The notes: generated by a model not told the origin, from the sequence alone. A stretch of 7,749 bases of DNA from an uncultured Clostridia bacterium (GCA_947627585.1 CANQWP010000036.1:1-7749), one strand, 5' to 3'. Counted from the first letter of the stretch, positions 1 through 6,790 are shown. Program-made: numbers and translations.

Positions 1-405
1 GTCGCCAGCCACAAGTGTCACACTTTTCTTTTGGTCCTTGAAAAACTGTGCAAGTTTTCCAATTGTCGTCGTTTTTCCCACCCCGTTCACGCCAATTATG
101 GTGATGATGGCAGGATATTCAATTTCAATCGCCGGCGCTTCGCTCAAAAGATTTTGAATGATTTCTCTCAAAACAGTGCGCACGTCCTCCGCTTTTCTCA
201 CCTTTCTTTTGTGGCACTCATCGCGAAGGTCCTCCACAATTTCCATCGAAGTTTTCACGCCGATGTCGCAAGAAATCAAAATGTCCGTGAGGTCATCAAA
301 CAAATCATCGTCCACTTCGCCGTGACTTAAGAGTGCGTCAATTTTTCGGCTGAACGCATCTTTCGTCTTTTTCAACGCATTTCCAATCTTTTTAAAAAGT
401 CCCAT
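1..405 (-). CDS. ftsY: FtsY, signal recognition particle receptor GTPase (N-terminal part, cut by window edge)
   Basis: FtsY is the membrane-associated SRP receptor: it pairs with Ffh-SRP, and GTP hydrolysis by both proteins delivers nascent membrane proteins to the translocon. The visible 135 residues start MGLFKKIGNALKK, carry the helical N domain (about 1-95), and then the start of the G domain with the P-loop GVNGVGKTTT at 105-114 (Lys111). They run on into LVAGD at the window edge, just before the expected DTFRAAA-type motif. The long acidic A domain of E. coli FtsY is absent, as in many Gram-positive versions; the basic amphipathic N-terminus probably serves as the lipid contact. The ATG at 405 has AAAAGGG (414-420) 8 bases upstream. 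Only 42 bases separate it from the smc stop, so it is probably co-transcribed. The N-domain plus P-loop form distinguishes it from Ffh, whose N-terminus differs; the smc neighbour supports FtsY. Confidence 0.95.
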   Translation of the reverse strand, partial: MGLFKKIGNALKKTKDAFSRKIDALLSHGEVDDDLFDDLTDILISCDIGVKTSMEIVEDLRDECHKRKVRKAEDVRTVLREIIQNLLSEAPAIEIEYPAIITIIGVNGVGKTTTIGKLAQFFKDQKKSVTLVAGD

Positions 406-447
406 TTTTTCAACCCTTTTCAAGAAAATTTCGGCCCATTCGGATCG

Positions 448-3400
448 TCAAACGCCGACCGTTTCGCTTTTTTTCTCGTTTGTTTCTTGATTCTCATCGG
501 CTTGCTTGATTGCTTCCGAAAGTTTGACAGAAACAATCTTGGAAACGCCCTTCTCTTCCATAGTCACGCCATATAGGCTATCCGCAAGCTCCATTGTCGG
601 CTTTCTGTGCGTGATGACAATAAACTGTGTCGTCTCGGACAGCTTTTTGAGATAGAGCGCAAATCTTTCGATGTTTGCATCGTCCAGTGCCGCTTCAATT
701 TCGTCCAAAAGAGAGAATGGCAGTGGCTTGAGACGCAGAATCGAGAACAAAAGCGCGATTGCTGTCAAAGTTTTCTCTCCGCCCGACAAAAGCGAAAGTT
801 TGTTGGCGGCTTTTCCCGGAAGTTGAACCATAATTTCCACGCCGGCTTCAAGTGGATCTTCGCTTTCCGTGAGTTCAAGACGAGCATTCCCTCCACCAAA
901 CAATTCGCGGAACACAACTTTGAAGCTGTCATTGATGCGATTGAACTCAGCGTTGAATTTTGTCAACATCTCGTTTGACAAATCTTTGATGATTGTCACC
1001 AAATCGTTTTCGGCTTTCTTCAAGTCGTCTGCCTGAGAAGTCATGTCTTCATAACGCTCCAAAAGCGTCTTCACATCTTCGATGGCGTGAACATTGACAT
1101 ATCCAAGCGCCGAGATTTCTTTTTTGAGTTTGCTGATTGAAATTGACGCCTCTTTGATGTCAAAATCAGGCCTTTTAAACTCCAAACAACCTTGATAAGT
1201 CAGGCTATATTCTTCATAAATCCGTTCTTGCATGGCTTCAAGTTCGGTGTCAACGCGTTGCAAATTGGACTCTTCGCGAAATCTCTTGTCGTTGATTTTT
1301 GCAATTTCCGCCATTGTGACTGTTTTGTCTTCGTCCAATTTTTTGATGTTGTTTGAAATTGCAATTTTGCTGTTTTCAAGATTTTCACGCTCTCTGCGAA
1401 TTTTTTGAAGATTGTCTTTTGCAAGCGACGGCCCAGCCTTTTCAAGTTGCACCCTGATCATCTCTTCTGCGCTTGCAATAAATTTCTCATTTTCGGCAAG
1501 ATGAGATTTGAGCGCCTCGACATTTGAAATTTGTCGATCTTTTTCCAAAAGCAGTCTGTCAAGTTCGTCAGCAAGCGCTTTGAGCTTTTCTTCGCAAGAA
1601 GCAATCTCGACCTTGACCGTCGTCATGTTTGCCATAACTTCATCACGCTCAGCGCGAATTTTGTTATAGCGCTCCTGCTTCTTTTTGACCAAAATGTCCG
1701 CGTCTTGCTTGTTGCCGGAAAGGGCGTTTTGCATCAAATTGACTTGTGAAAGTTCGCCGTCAATCAATTTAAGTTTGTTTTCAATGGTCGTTTTCTCCAT
1801 TTCAAACGCGTGTTTCTCATCGGCAAGGTCGGCAAGTTCTTTTGAAATTGATTCAAGTTTTTCGTTCTCTTTGGCAAGTTTGATGTCAAGTTCGTTCTTT
1901 TGAGACTGCAAAATTGCTTCATTCTTTCGAGAGCCTTCAAGGTCGGCTTTGAGATAGTCCACTTTGCGTCTTACTTCCACTTCGCGAAGTTGCATTTCTT
2001 CAAGCTGCTCGCTCAAAGTTTCAATTTCGCGTTGGCGAGAAATGAGGTTTGTGGCCTCTGCCTTTTTGCTGCCGCCGGTGAGCGAGCCTTGTGTGCTGAC
2101 AACATCGCCGTCAAGCGTGACAATCTTGAAAGAGAAGCGATTTTCTCGTGCAAGCGAAACGGCGGTGTTCATGTTGTCCACAACCACTGTCCCGCCCAAA
2201 AGATTACTGATGACGTTGTCGATTTTTCGATCGAATGAAATCAATTTGCTGGCAACTCCAAACACGCCTTTTCGCCCAGCGACAATTCTTTCGTCCAGGT
2301 CGCGTCTTTTCATGCTGGAAATCGGCAAAAATGTCGCGCGCCCAAATTGATTTTGTTTCAAATAGGAAATCAGGTCTTTCGCGCCGTCCTCGTCAAATGT
2401 CACAATGTTTTGCACTGCTGCGCCAAGCGCAACATCAATCGCGGTCTCAAATTCTTTTGGCACTTTAATAAGCGAAGCCAAAACGCCCACCATTTTTTCA
2501 CGAAGTGGCGCATTTTTCTCGCTTTCTTTCAAAAGTTTTCGCACGGCCGGAGCATAGCCCTCAAATTCCGCTTGCATTTCGGTCAAAAGTTTTTTTCTGT
2601 TTTCAAAGACTTTGATTTGCGTGGTCAAATTGGCGCGTTCAACTTCAAGTTCGGCCACCTCGTTTGTGCTGACAAAAATGCGCCCAGAAAGCTCTTCAAA
2701 CTCTTTCTTTATGCTGTCAAATTGCCCTTGCGCCGCAGAAATTTGGCTTTCGCTTGTTTTTTTGAGGCGTTCGACATTTTCGATTTTATACTCGACATCT
2801 GCAAGGTTTTTCTCCAAGTTTTTACCATTTTCAAGAAGCAAATTTTTCTCGGTCTCAAGCCTTGAAACGCTGCTCTTGACGTCCGAAAGCGAGCCCAAAG
2901 TCTCGATGATTTTCTGTTGAGATTGCCCGGCCTCCGTCTCGCTCAAACTCATCTCGTCAACAATTTGAAGATGACGATTTGAAAGTTCTTCATATGACGC
3001 TTCCAAAGCGGTCTTGCGCTCTTCAAGCGCAGCCTTTTCGGCAAGTTTCGCTTTTTCTTGCTCTTCACACGTCTCAATCACCGTTTGTGCATTGGTGATG
3101 TCAAGGTTGAGCCTGTCATTTTCGCGCTGAGTCATGTTGATTCGTTCGCGAGCGACCTTTGTTTCGCCTTCTTGCTTTTCGAGTTCGACAGTGAGCGCAA
3201 GTTCTTTGTCATGAAGGGCGGAAATCTTTTTGTCAAACTCCGAAAGATTGTCCATCGCCTCCGCATACTCGCGATTCTGCCTGTCCAAATCGCTTTGTCG
3301 GGCTTGCGACTCTTCGTCAATCGCGTTCATGCGCATTTTGATTTGCTCTTTTTGAACGCTGGAGTTTTCATATTGAAAAACATAGGCGTTCACTTCCAAA

Positions 3401-4071
3401 TCTTTCAGTTCGCCTTTGAATTGAAGATATTTTTTTGCGTCCTCGGCCTGCTTTTTCAGTGGGCCCATCTGGCGCTCAATCTCGGCGGTGATGTCGTCGA
3501 TGCGCACAAGATTATCGCGCGTGTTTTGAAGCTTTTTCTCTGCCTCGTCTTTGCGCGATTTGAATTTTGAGATGCCCGCCGCCTCTTCAAACATAACGCG
3601 ACGTTCTTCCGGCTTTTCATCCACAATTTCGCTGACTTTGCCTTGGCTGATGACGGAATATCCATTCTTCCCGACGCCACTGTCAAACAAAAGATTGTTG
3701 ATGTCTTTCAAGCGGCAGGTGTTTTTGTTGATGAGATATTCGCTCTCGCCCGAACGATAAAGTTTTCGCGTGATGGAAAGCTCATCAAAAGCGATGTTGA
3801 AAAAGCGGTCAGTGTTGTCAAAAGTCAACGTCACTTCGCAATAAGAAAGGCTTTTGCGCTTTTCTGTGCCTTTGAAAATGACATCTTGCATGTTGTCGCC
3901 GCGCAAACTCTTGGCGCTTTGTTCACCAAGCACCCAACGAATAGCCTCCGAAATGTTACTTTTTCCGCACCCGTTTGGCCCGACAATCGCCGTGAAGCCG
4001 CCGTTGAACTCAATCACAGTTCGGTCCGCAAACGATTTGAAGCCAATCATTTCAATTCTTTTGAAATACAT
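448..4071 (-). CDS. smc: SMC, chromosome condensation and segregation ATPase
   Basis: This is the bacterial condensin ATPase, which dimerises, binds ScpA/ScpB and extrudes DNA loops from the origin region. The product is 1207 residues, close to the roughly 1190 usual in Bacillota. The N-terminal head has Walker A GPNGCGKSN (31-39, Lys37), the arginine-finger position Arg57 in SLRG, and the Q-loop SVISQGKVSEIV (Gln143). Coiled coil fills about 170-500 and 680-1030. The hinge lies at about 526-668 and ends in a Gly-rich TQGSLTGGS segment. The C-terminal head has signature LSGGEK (1095-1100), Walker B PFSLLDE (Asp1123, Glu1124), the D-loop AALDDAN, and the switch-like VITHRKPTM. The protein is intact. 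The start MYFKRIEMIGFKSFA matches the family N-terminus. The ribosome binding site is weak (GGGTG just upstream). It lies 71 bases after rnc. The Q/K/E-rich tail (about 1185-1207) is variable in the family. scpA and scpB are not in the window. Confidence 0.98.
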   Translation of the reverse strand: MYFKRIEMIGFKSFADRTVIEFNGGFTAIVGPNGCGKSNISEAIRWVLGEQSAKSLRGDNMQDVIFKGTEKRKSLSYCEVTLTFDNTDRFFNIAFDELSITRKLYRSGESEYLINKNTCRLKDINNLLFDSGVGKNGYSVISQGKVSEIVDEKPEERRVMFEEAAGISKFKSRKDEAEKKLQNTRDNLVRIDDITAEIERQMGPLKKQAEDAKKYLQFKGELKDLEVNAYVFQYENSSVQKEQIKMRMNAIDEESQARQSDLDRQNREYAEAMDNLSEFDKKISALHDKELALTVELEKQEGETKVARERINMTQRENDRLNLDITNAQTVIETCEEQEKAKLAEKAALEERKTALEASYEELSNRHLQIVDEMSLSETEAGQSQQKIIETLGSLSDVKSSVSRLETEKNLLLENGKNLEKNLADVEYKIENVERLKKTSESQISAAQGQFDSIKKEFEELSGRIFVSTNEVAELEVERANLTTQIKVFENRKKLLTEMQAEFEGYAPAVRKLLKESEKNAPLREKMVGVLASLIKVPKEFETAIDVALGAAVQNIVTFDEDGAKDLISYLKQNQFGRATFLPISSMKRRDLDERIVAGRKGVFGVASKLISFDRKIDNVISNLLGGTVVVDNMNTAVSLARENRFSFKIVTLDGDVVSTQGSLTGGSKKAEATNLISRQREIETLSEQLEEMQLREVEVRRKVDYLKADLEGSRKNEAILQSQKNELDIKLAKENEKLESISKELADLADEKHAFEMEKTTIENKLKLIDGELSQVNLMQNALSGNKQDADILVKKKQERYNKIRAERDEVMANMTTVKVEIASCEEKLKALADELDRLLLEKDRQISNVEALKSHLAENEKFIASAEEMIRVQLEKAGPSLAKDNLQKIRRERENLENSKIAISNNIKKLDEDKTVTMAEIAKINDKRFREESNLQRVDTELEAMQERIYEEYSLTYQGCLEFKRPDFDIKEASISISKLKKEISALGYVNVHAIEDVKTLLERYEDMTSQADDLKKAENDLVTIIKDLSNEMLTKFNAEFNRINDSFKVVFRELFGGGNARLELTESEDPLEAGVEIMVQLPGKAANKLSLLSGGEKTLTAIALLFSILRLKPLPFSLLDEIEAALDDANIERFALYLKKLSETTQFIVITHRKPTMELADSLYGVTMEEKGVSKIVSVKLSEAIKQADENQETNEKKSETVGV

Positions 4072-4142
4072 ATTACACCCAATAAATTTATATTTTTTTG
4101 CCTAAAATCAATCAAATTCGTTATGTTTTCATAACAATTTGT

Positions 4143-4817
4143 TCAATCTTCTTCAAAAAGCTTCTTAATTGCCACATATGCACAATTTTGCTCGGCTTTG
4201 GTCTTGTCTTTTCCATAGCCCGTCGCAATCAAATCTTCGTCCATAAAAAACTTTGCTTCAAAGCCCACTTCTGCGCGCGTGGTCTCATATTTCATTGTGC
4301 ATTTGAAGTTTGCTTGCACAAGTTCTTGAAGTTGAGACTTGAAATTGTCGTCCTCTGCGCTTTCAAAGTCAGCAATATGAAGTTTTTGAATGATGAAGTC
4401 TCTTGCGCAGTCAAGCCCTTTGTCAAGATATATCGCCGCAATGACGGACTCCATGATGTCGCCTTTGATGGCGGTTGTGATTTCTCCCTTAAGACTTTTC
4501 CCCGTGATGACAAATTGCGACAAATTCAATTCGTCAAAGCAAAGGCTCAAATGTTCTTCCGAAACATAGTGCGCGCGCAGAACGGTCAGTTCGCCCTCTT
4601 GCTTTGGTGAGTTTTTGAATAAAAATTCCCCCACAAGAAAGTTCAAAATGCTGTCACCCAAAAATTCCAAGCGTTGATAGTTCTCTTTCGATTTTGATGG
4701 GTGAGTCAGCGCACGCGTCAACAAGTTTTTGTCCGAAAACTGCACGCCCAAAACATTTTCAATAAGATTTTTGGCTTGCTCTTGTCCGCGCTTTTCTGTT
4801 TTCTTTTTCTCAGCCAT
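4143..4817 (-). CDS. rnc: Ribonuclease III
   Basis: This is a double-stranded RNA endonuclease for rRNA precursor processing and mRNA turnover. At 224 residues it has the normal length for the family. The RNase III domain (about 12-145) holds the signature QRLEFLGDS (48-56) with metal ligands Glu51 and Asp55, and the second cluster KGDIMESVIAAIYLD with Asp120 and Glu123. The dsRNA-binding domain follows (about 157-223), starting NFKSQLQELVQ and ending in the K-rich AEQNCAYVAIKKL helix. Gln48 stands where E. coli has Glu38, a substitution that does not touch the core metal site. The ATG at 4817 lies inside the end of plsX (8-base overlap). It has GGGAGG (4823-4828) 5 bases upstream, so translational coupling with plsX is likely. 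Confidence 0.97.
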   Translation of the reverse strand: MAEKKKTEKRGQEQAKNLIENVLGVQFSDKNLLTRALTHPSKSKENYQRLEFLGDSILNFLVGEFLFKNSPKQEGELTVLRAHYVSEEHLSLCFDELNLSQFVITGKSLKGEITTAIKGDIMESVIAAIYLDKGLDCARDFIIQKLHIADFESAEDDNFKSQLQELVQANFKCTMKYETTRAEVGFEAKFFMDEDLIATGYGKDKTKAEQNCAYVAIKKLFEED

Positions 4818-5841
4818 TTGCGCCTCCCGTCTTTTCTTCGCCCAAACTTTCTGTCATTTTCAAAACGAGGCTTTCAATTTTTTCGTTCAGTCCACTTTCA
4901 TAAAGTTTTGCAACTTGCAAAATGGTGTTCTTGATGACTTCGCGATTTGCCGTTCCGTGAGTCTTGACAACAAGTTTTTTGCAGCCCAAAAATGGAGCGC
5001 CGCCATATTTGTTGATGTCCATTTTCGCTTTCAGTCCTTTGAAACGGCCCATCATCAGCGCGCCAAGCATGGAAAAGACGTTCTTTTTTGCTTCTTGTTT
5101 GATGAGCTTTGACATCCCACTTGCCACTCCCTCCACGCTCTTTAAAAGCACGTTGCCGGCAAAGCCGTCCGTCACAATCACGTCAACGTCGCCCGACATG
5201 ACATCGCGTGCCTCAACATTGCCGACAAAATTGATTGGAAGTTTTTTAAGAAGTGGAAAAGTCTCTTTGCAAAGCTCATTGCCCTTGTGCTCTTCGGCAC
5301 CGTTGTTGAGAAGGGCAACTTTTGGACTCTCTTGCCCACTCATGATTGAAGAATAAGCCGATGCCATGATGGCAAAATGCAAAAGATGCTCGCTTTTGCA
5401 GTCCACATTTGCCCCGCAGTCACAAATCATGACCGTCTTGTCCTTTTTGACAGTCGGCAAAATTGGACAAAGCGCCGGCCTTGAAATGCCTTTGATGCGG
5501 CCAATCTTCAAAATTGCGCCCGTAAGCACCGCTCCCGTGCTGCCGGCTGAAACAAGCCCGACCACGTCGTCATTTTCTTTCAAAAGGTCAAACGCTCGCA
5601 CCAAAGAGCTGTCTTTTTTCTGCCTGATTGCCAGCGTTGGAGTGTCGTCATTTGTGATGACATCTTTTGCGTCAACAATTTCCACGCGCTCAGTGCGCCC
5701 GTTCAAAATTTCGCTGATTCTCTTTTGGTCGCCCGTCAAGACCACCGTCAAATCTTTCTTTTTTGCAAGCGCAAGCACCGCGCCTTCCACAACCTCGACC
5801 GGCGCATTGTCGCCGCCAAAAGCATCAACCACAATTTTCAT
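4810..5841 (-). CDS. plsX: PlsX, phosphate acyltransferase
   Basis: PlsX makes acyl-phosphate from acyl-ACP and inorganic phosphate, and PlsY uses that to acylate glycerol-3-phosphate in the first step of phospholipid synthesis. It is a peripheral membrane enzyme. The 343-residue product begins MKIVVDAFGGDNAP, the family N-terminus. Other family landmarks are VSAGSTGA (98-104, usually GNTGA), IGRIKGISRPA (113-123), CDCGANVDCK (140-149), PKVALLNNGAEEHKGNE (173-189), VDVIVTDGFAGNVLLKS (219-235) and YGGAPFLG (279-286). An in-frame ATG 21 bases further up would add MFSRGEN. I prefer 5841 because AGAGGTG lies 5 bases upstream of it and because of the conserved N-terminus. It is the first gene of the plsX-rnc-smc-ftsY operon; its stop overlaps the rnc start. 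The fabD, fabG and acpP genes often found next to plsX are not here. Confidence 0.97.
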   Translation of the reverse strand: MKIVVDAFGGDNAPVEVVEGAVLALAKKKDLTVVLTGDQKRISEILNGRTERVEIVDAKDVITNDDTPTLAIRQKKDSSLVRAFDLLKENDDVVGLVSAGSTGAVLTGAILKIGRIKGISRPALCPILPTVKKDKTVMICDCGANVDCKSEHLLHFAIMASAYSSIMSGQESPKVALLNNGAEEHKGNELCKETFPLLKKLPINFVGNVEARDVMSGDVDVIVTDGFAGNVLLKSVEGVASGMSKLIKQEAKKNVFSMLGALMMGRFKGLKAKMDINKYGGAPFLGCKKLVVKTHGTANREVIKNTILQVAKLYESGLNEKIESLVLKMTESLGEEKTGGANG

Positions 5842-5860
5842 GTTTTCACCTCTTGAAAAC
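5842..5860 (-). promoter_or_regulatory. plsX ribosome binding site inside a small inverted repeat
   Basis: In transcript sense the sequence just before the plsX ATG is GTTTTC, then AAGAGGT, then GAAAAC. This is a perfect 6-base inverted repeat (7 with the flanking T/A pair that includes the last base of the start triplet side), with the Shine-Dalgarno core in the 7-base loop. The good ribosome binding site settles the start at 5841 rather than the upstream ATG at 5862. The stem is AT-rich and weak, so the hairpin may only modestly affect translation. Confidence 0.6.
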
Positions 5861-5938
5861 AAATTCTCAAAACCCGACCAATTTCTTTGCGAAACAAATC
5901 GCTAAATCTCCAAAGCTTTTGCCTGAATTTGTGCTGGA

Positions 5939-5961
5939 TATATATTTAAATACAATATATA
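5939..5961. repeat. AT-rich inverted repeat at the predicted plsX transcription start
   Basis: TATATATT (5939-5946), a 7-base spacer, and AATATATA (5954-5961) form a perfect inverted repeat. It sits directly downstream of the predicted -10 box, where either an operator or a 5'-end mRNA hairpin could lie. Because it is only A and T, chance is a real alternative. Confidence 0.4.
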
Positions 5962-5966
5962 GAATA

Positions 5967-5996
5967 ACTATATCAAAAACGGTCGACAAAAGTCAA
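5967..5996 (-). promoter_or_regulatory. Predicted SigA promoter for plsX-rnc-smc-ftsY
   Basis: On the minus strand, TTGACT (5991-5996) and TATAGT (5967-5972) are separated by 18 bases; each hexamer matches the consensus at 5 of 6 positions. It starts about 20 bases past the terminator of the upstream 83-residue gene. The predicted start of transcription is near 5960, giving a leader of about 118 bases before plsX. The leader begins with a perfect 8-base inverted repeat (5939-5961). Confidence 0.6.
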
Positions 5997-6018
5997 AAAA
6001 ATATGCGTCAAAACAAAG

Positions 6019-6055
6019 AAAAAAAAGAATTTGTCTAATCACAAGACAAGTTCTT
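6019..6055 (-). terminator. Intrinsic terminator of the 83-residue protein gene
   Basis: Read on the minus strand, AAGAA-C-TTGTCT (6044-6055), loop TGTGATT (6037-6043) and AGACAA-A-TTCTT (6025-6036) form an 11-pair stem with one C/A mismatch. A U-rich run follows immediately (6019-6024 and beyond). It lies about 33 bases past the stop of the 83-residue gene and separates that gene from the plsX promoter. On the plus strand the stem is followed by A residues, so it should work in the minus direction only. Confidence 0.75.
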
Positions 6056-6087
6056 AAAAATTGTCAAAGAATAAAAATTTTCTCAAT

Positions 6088-6339
6088 TTATTTTCTAGGG
6101 AATAGAATTTCAAGCAAAAAATTTATCAAACAAAGACTTTTTTCATAATAATATTCATCATATAAAGAAACAAGTTCGTCCAACATTTTTGATTGACTCT
6201 TATCAAGTTTTGAAAAGACACTGTCCCCCAAGTCCAAAAGACGTTTTTCAGTGTCACTTTGTTCAGTAAAATTTTCTTCATATTCTGCAAAACAATCAAA
6301 ATAAAATGCTGCAATATCAAATTCTTTTTCTTTTTTCAT
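6088..6339 (-). CDS. Unrecognised small acidic protein (83 aa), divergent from an XRE regulator
   Basis: I do not recognise this family with confidence. The 83-residue product starts MKKEKEFDIA, is rich in Glu, Asp, Tyr and Phe through residue 66 and is probably all helical. It ends in a hydrophobic helix (about 69-80, SLCLINFLLEILF) followed by PRK. It has no signal peptide, Cys pair or visible catalytic motif. The general pattern, a short acidic helical protein ending in a hydrophobic segment with a Glu, loosely recalls DUF6809-type proteins seen near mobile elements, but this is only an impression. It looks real: AAGGAG (6345-6350) lies 5 bases before the ATG, a perfect promoter precedes it, and its own terminator follows. 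It sits divergent to the XRE gene, which probably controls it. Base composition is visibly more AT-rich than in the core genes, suggesting acquisition. Confidence 0.75.
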   Translation of the reverse strand: MKKEKEFDIAAFYFDCFAEYEENFTEQSDTEKRLLDLGDSVFSKLDKSQSKMLDELVSLYDEYYYEKSLCLINFLLEILFPRK

Positions 6340-6379
6340 ATAAACTCCTTGTTTTTTTGTGTGTGCGTTTACGTATAAA

Positions 6380-6409
6380 ATTATATCAGTACTTAAACGT
6401 ACTTGTCAA
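6380..6409 (-). promoter_or_regulatory. Consensus promoter of the 83-residue protein gene
   Basis: On the minus strand TTGACA (6404-6409) and TATAAT (6380-6385), both perfect SigA hexamers, are separated by 18 bases. Transcription should start near 6373, about 34 bases before the ATG at 6339. Such a strong promoter next to a repressor gene suggests it is normally held down. I could not define an equally clear plus-strand promoter for the XRE gene in this 114-base gap. Confidence 0.8.
6388..6403. promoter_or_regulatory. Candidate operator between the -35 and -10 boxes
   Basis: AGTAC, a 6-base spacer and GTACT form a perfect inverted repeat that fills most of the promoter spacer, so a bound dimer would block RNA polymerase. 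A related element, GTTTACGTA at 6367-6375, is the inverse of TACTTAAAC at 6390-6398 with one mismatch, which suggests a second half-site near the transcription start. The likely binder is the adjacent XRE protein; this is inferred from position and symmetry. Confidence 0.5.
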
Positions 6410-6453
6410 GCGCTTTTAAAAATTTTTTGATAAAATTTTAAGAAAGGTTAAAT

Positions 6454-6657
6454 ATGAAAATATTAGGTGAAAGAATTAAAGAATTAAGGTTAGAACAAAA
6501 TTTGTCAACCGTAAAGCTTGGCGAAAAAATCGGCGTACGCGGACCCACGATAAGTCGATGGGAAAATAATAAAATAGAGCCAACGGCGCCCAACATATAT
6601 GAGTTGGCAAAATTTTTCAAGGTTTCTGCTGACTATCTTCTTGGCCTAATTGATTGA
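6454..6657 (+). CDS. XRE/Cro-family HTH transcriptional regulator (67 aa)
   Basis: This is a single-domain DNA-binding protein that probably dimerises and represses its own region. The 67 residues are almost entirely one HTH_3 domain: helix 1 ILGERIKELRLEQN (3-16), the helix-turn-helix LSTVKLGEKIGVRGPTISRWEN (17-38), the typical EPTAPNIYELAKFFKVS linker and helices, and the terminal DYLLGLID. Thr19 replaces the Gln common at that place in phage repressors. There is no C-terminal sensor or peptidase domain, so the signal that would relieve repression is unknown. AGAAAGG (6441-6447) lies 6 bases before the ATG. It is the only plus-strand gene and uses ATA and TTA codons freely, unlike the core genes, which fits horizontal acquisition. 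It could be a phage- or ICE-type regulator, or the antitoxin-like partner of the divergent gene. Confidence 0.9.
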   Translation: MKILGERIKELRLEQNLSTVKLGEKIGVRGPTISRWENNKIEPTAPNIYELAKFFKVSADYLLGLID

Positions 6658-6676
6658 AATTTTGAAAGTAGGCCAA
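6641..6676. repeat. 8-base inverted repeat spanning the XRE gene stop
   Basis: TTGGCCTA (6641-6648) and TAGGCCAA (6669-6676) are a perfect inverted repeat with a 20-base interval that includes the stop codon of the XRE gene. No U-tract follows on either strand, so it is not an ordinary intrinsic terminator. It could be an mRNA 3' stabilising hairpin, a weak terminator or an insertion boundary. Confidence 0.45.
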
Positions 6677-6704
6677 AAACCTCTGTCGAAGCACATGCAT
6701 TGAA

Positions 6705-6747
6705 TTATTGAGATTCTTCCGTACGCTTTGCTCCCGTCAGAATGACA
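6705..6747. repeat. 43-base dispersed repeat, copy A
   Basis: This copy matches the one at 7151-7193 at 41 of 43 positions in the same orientation. Its ends form an imperfect inverted repeat: TGAGATTCT (6709-6717) against AGAATGACA (6739-6747), 7 of 9 paired. It lies between the converging XRE and rpmF genes. The style (ATTCTT...CGCT...AGAATGACA) resembles short repeats I recall from many bacterial genomes. Confidence 0.85.
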
Positions 6748-6790
6748 TTCTAATTTGATATTAAATTTTCCTTAATTAATTCAAATGCAA

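Noticed and set aside
31..3570. Long plus-strand open frames opposite ftsY and smc
   Set aside because: They lie antisense to strongly conserved genes, lack ribosome binding sites and domain content, and are explained by the codon use of the minus-strand genes.
4143..4817. RNase III with an altered catalytic residue (Gln48 where E. coli has Glu38)
   Set aside because: The core metal ligands Glu51, Asp55, Asp120 and Glu123 are all present, and Gln at this place occurs in other RNase III sequences, so no loss of activity is implied.
5842..5862. Upstream ATG for plsX at 5862
   Set aside because: It would add seven residues ahead of the conserved MKIVVDAFGGDNAP start, while the good ribosome binding site serves the ATG at 5841.
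6386..6405. Possible FapR (lipid regulator) operator
   Set aside because: AGTAC-N6-GTACT shares half-site letters with the FapR consensus, but the spacing between halves is longer and it lies in the promoter of the 83-residue gene, not of plsX.
6431..6436. TAAAAT as a -10 box for the XRE gene
   Set aside because: No -35 box lies at proper distance (TTGTCA is 22 bases away), and transcription would start at or inside the ribosome binding site.
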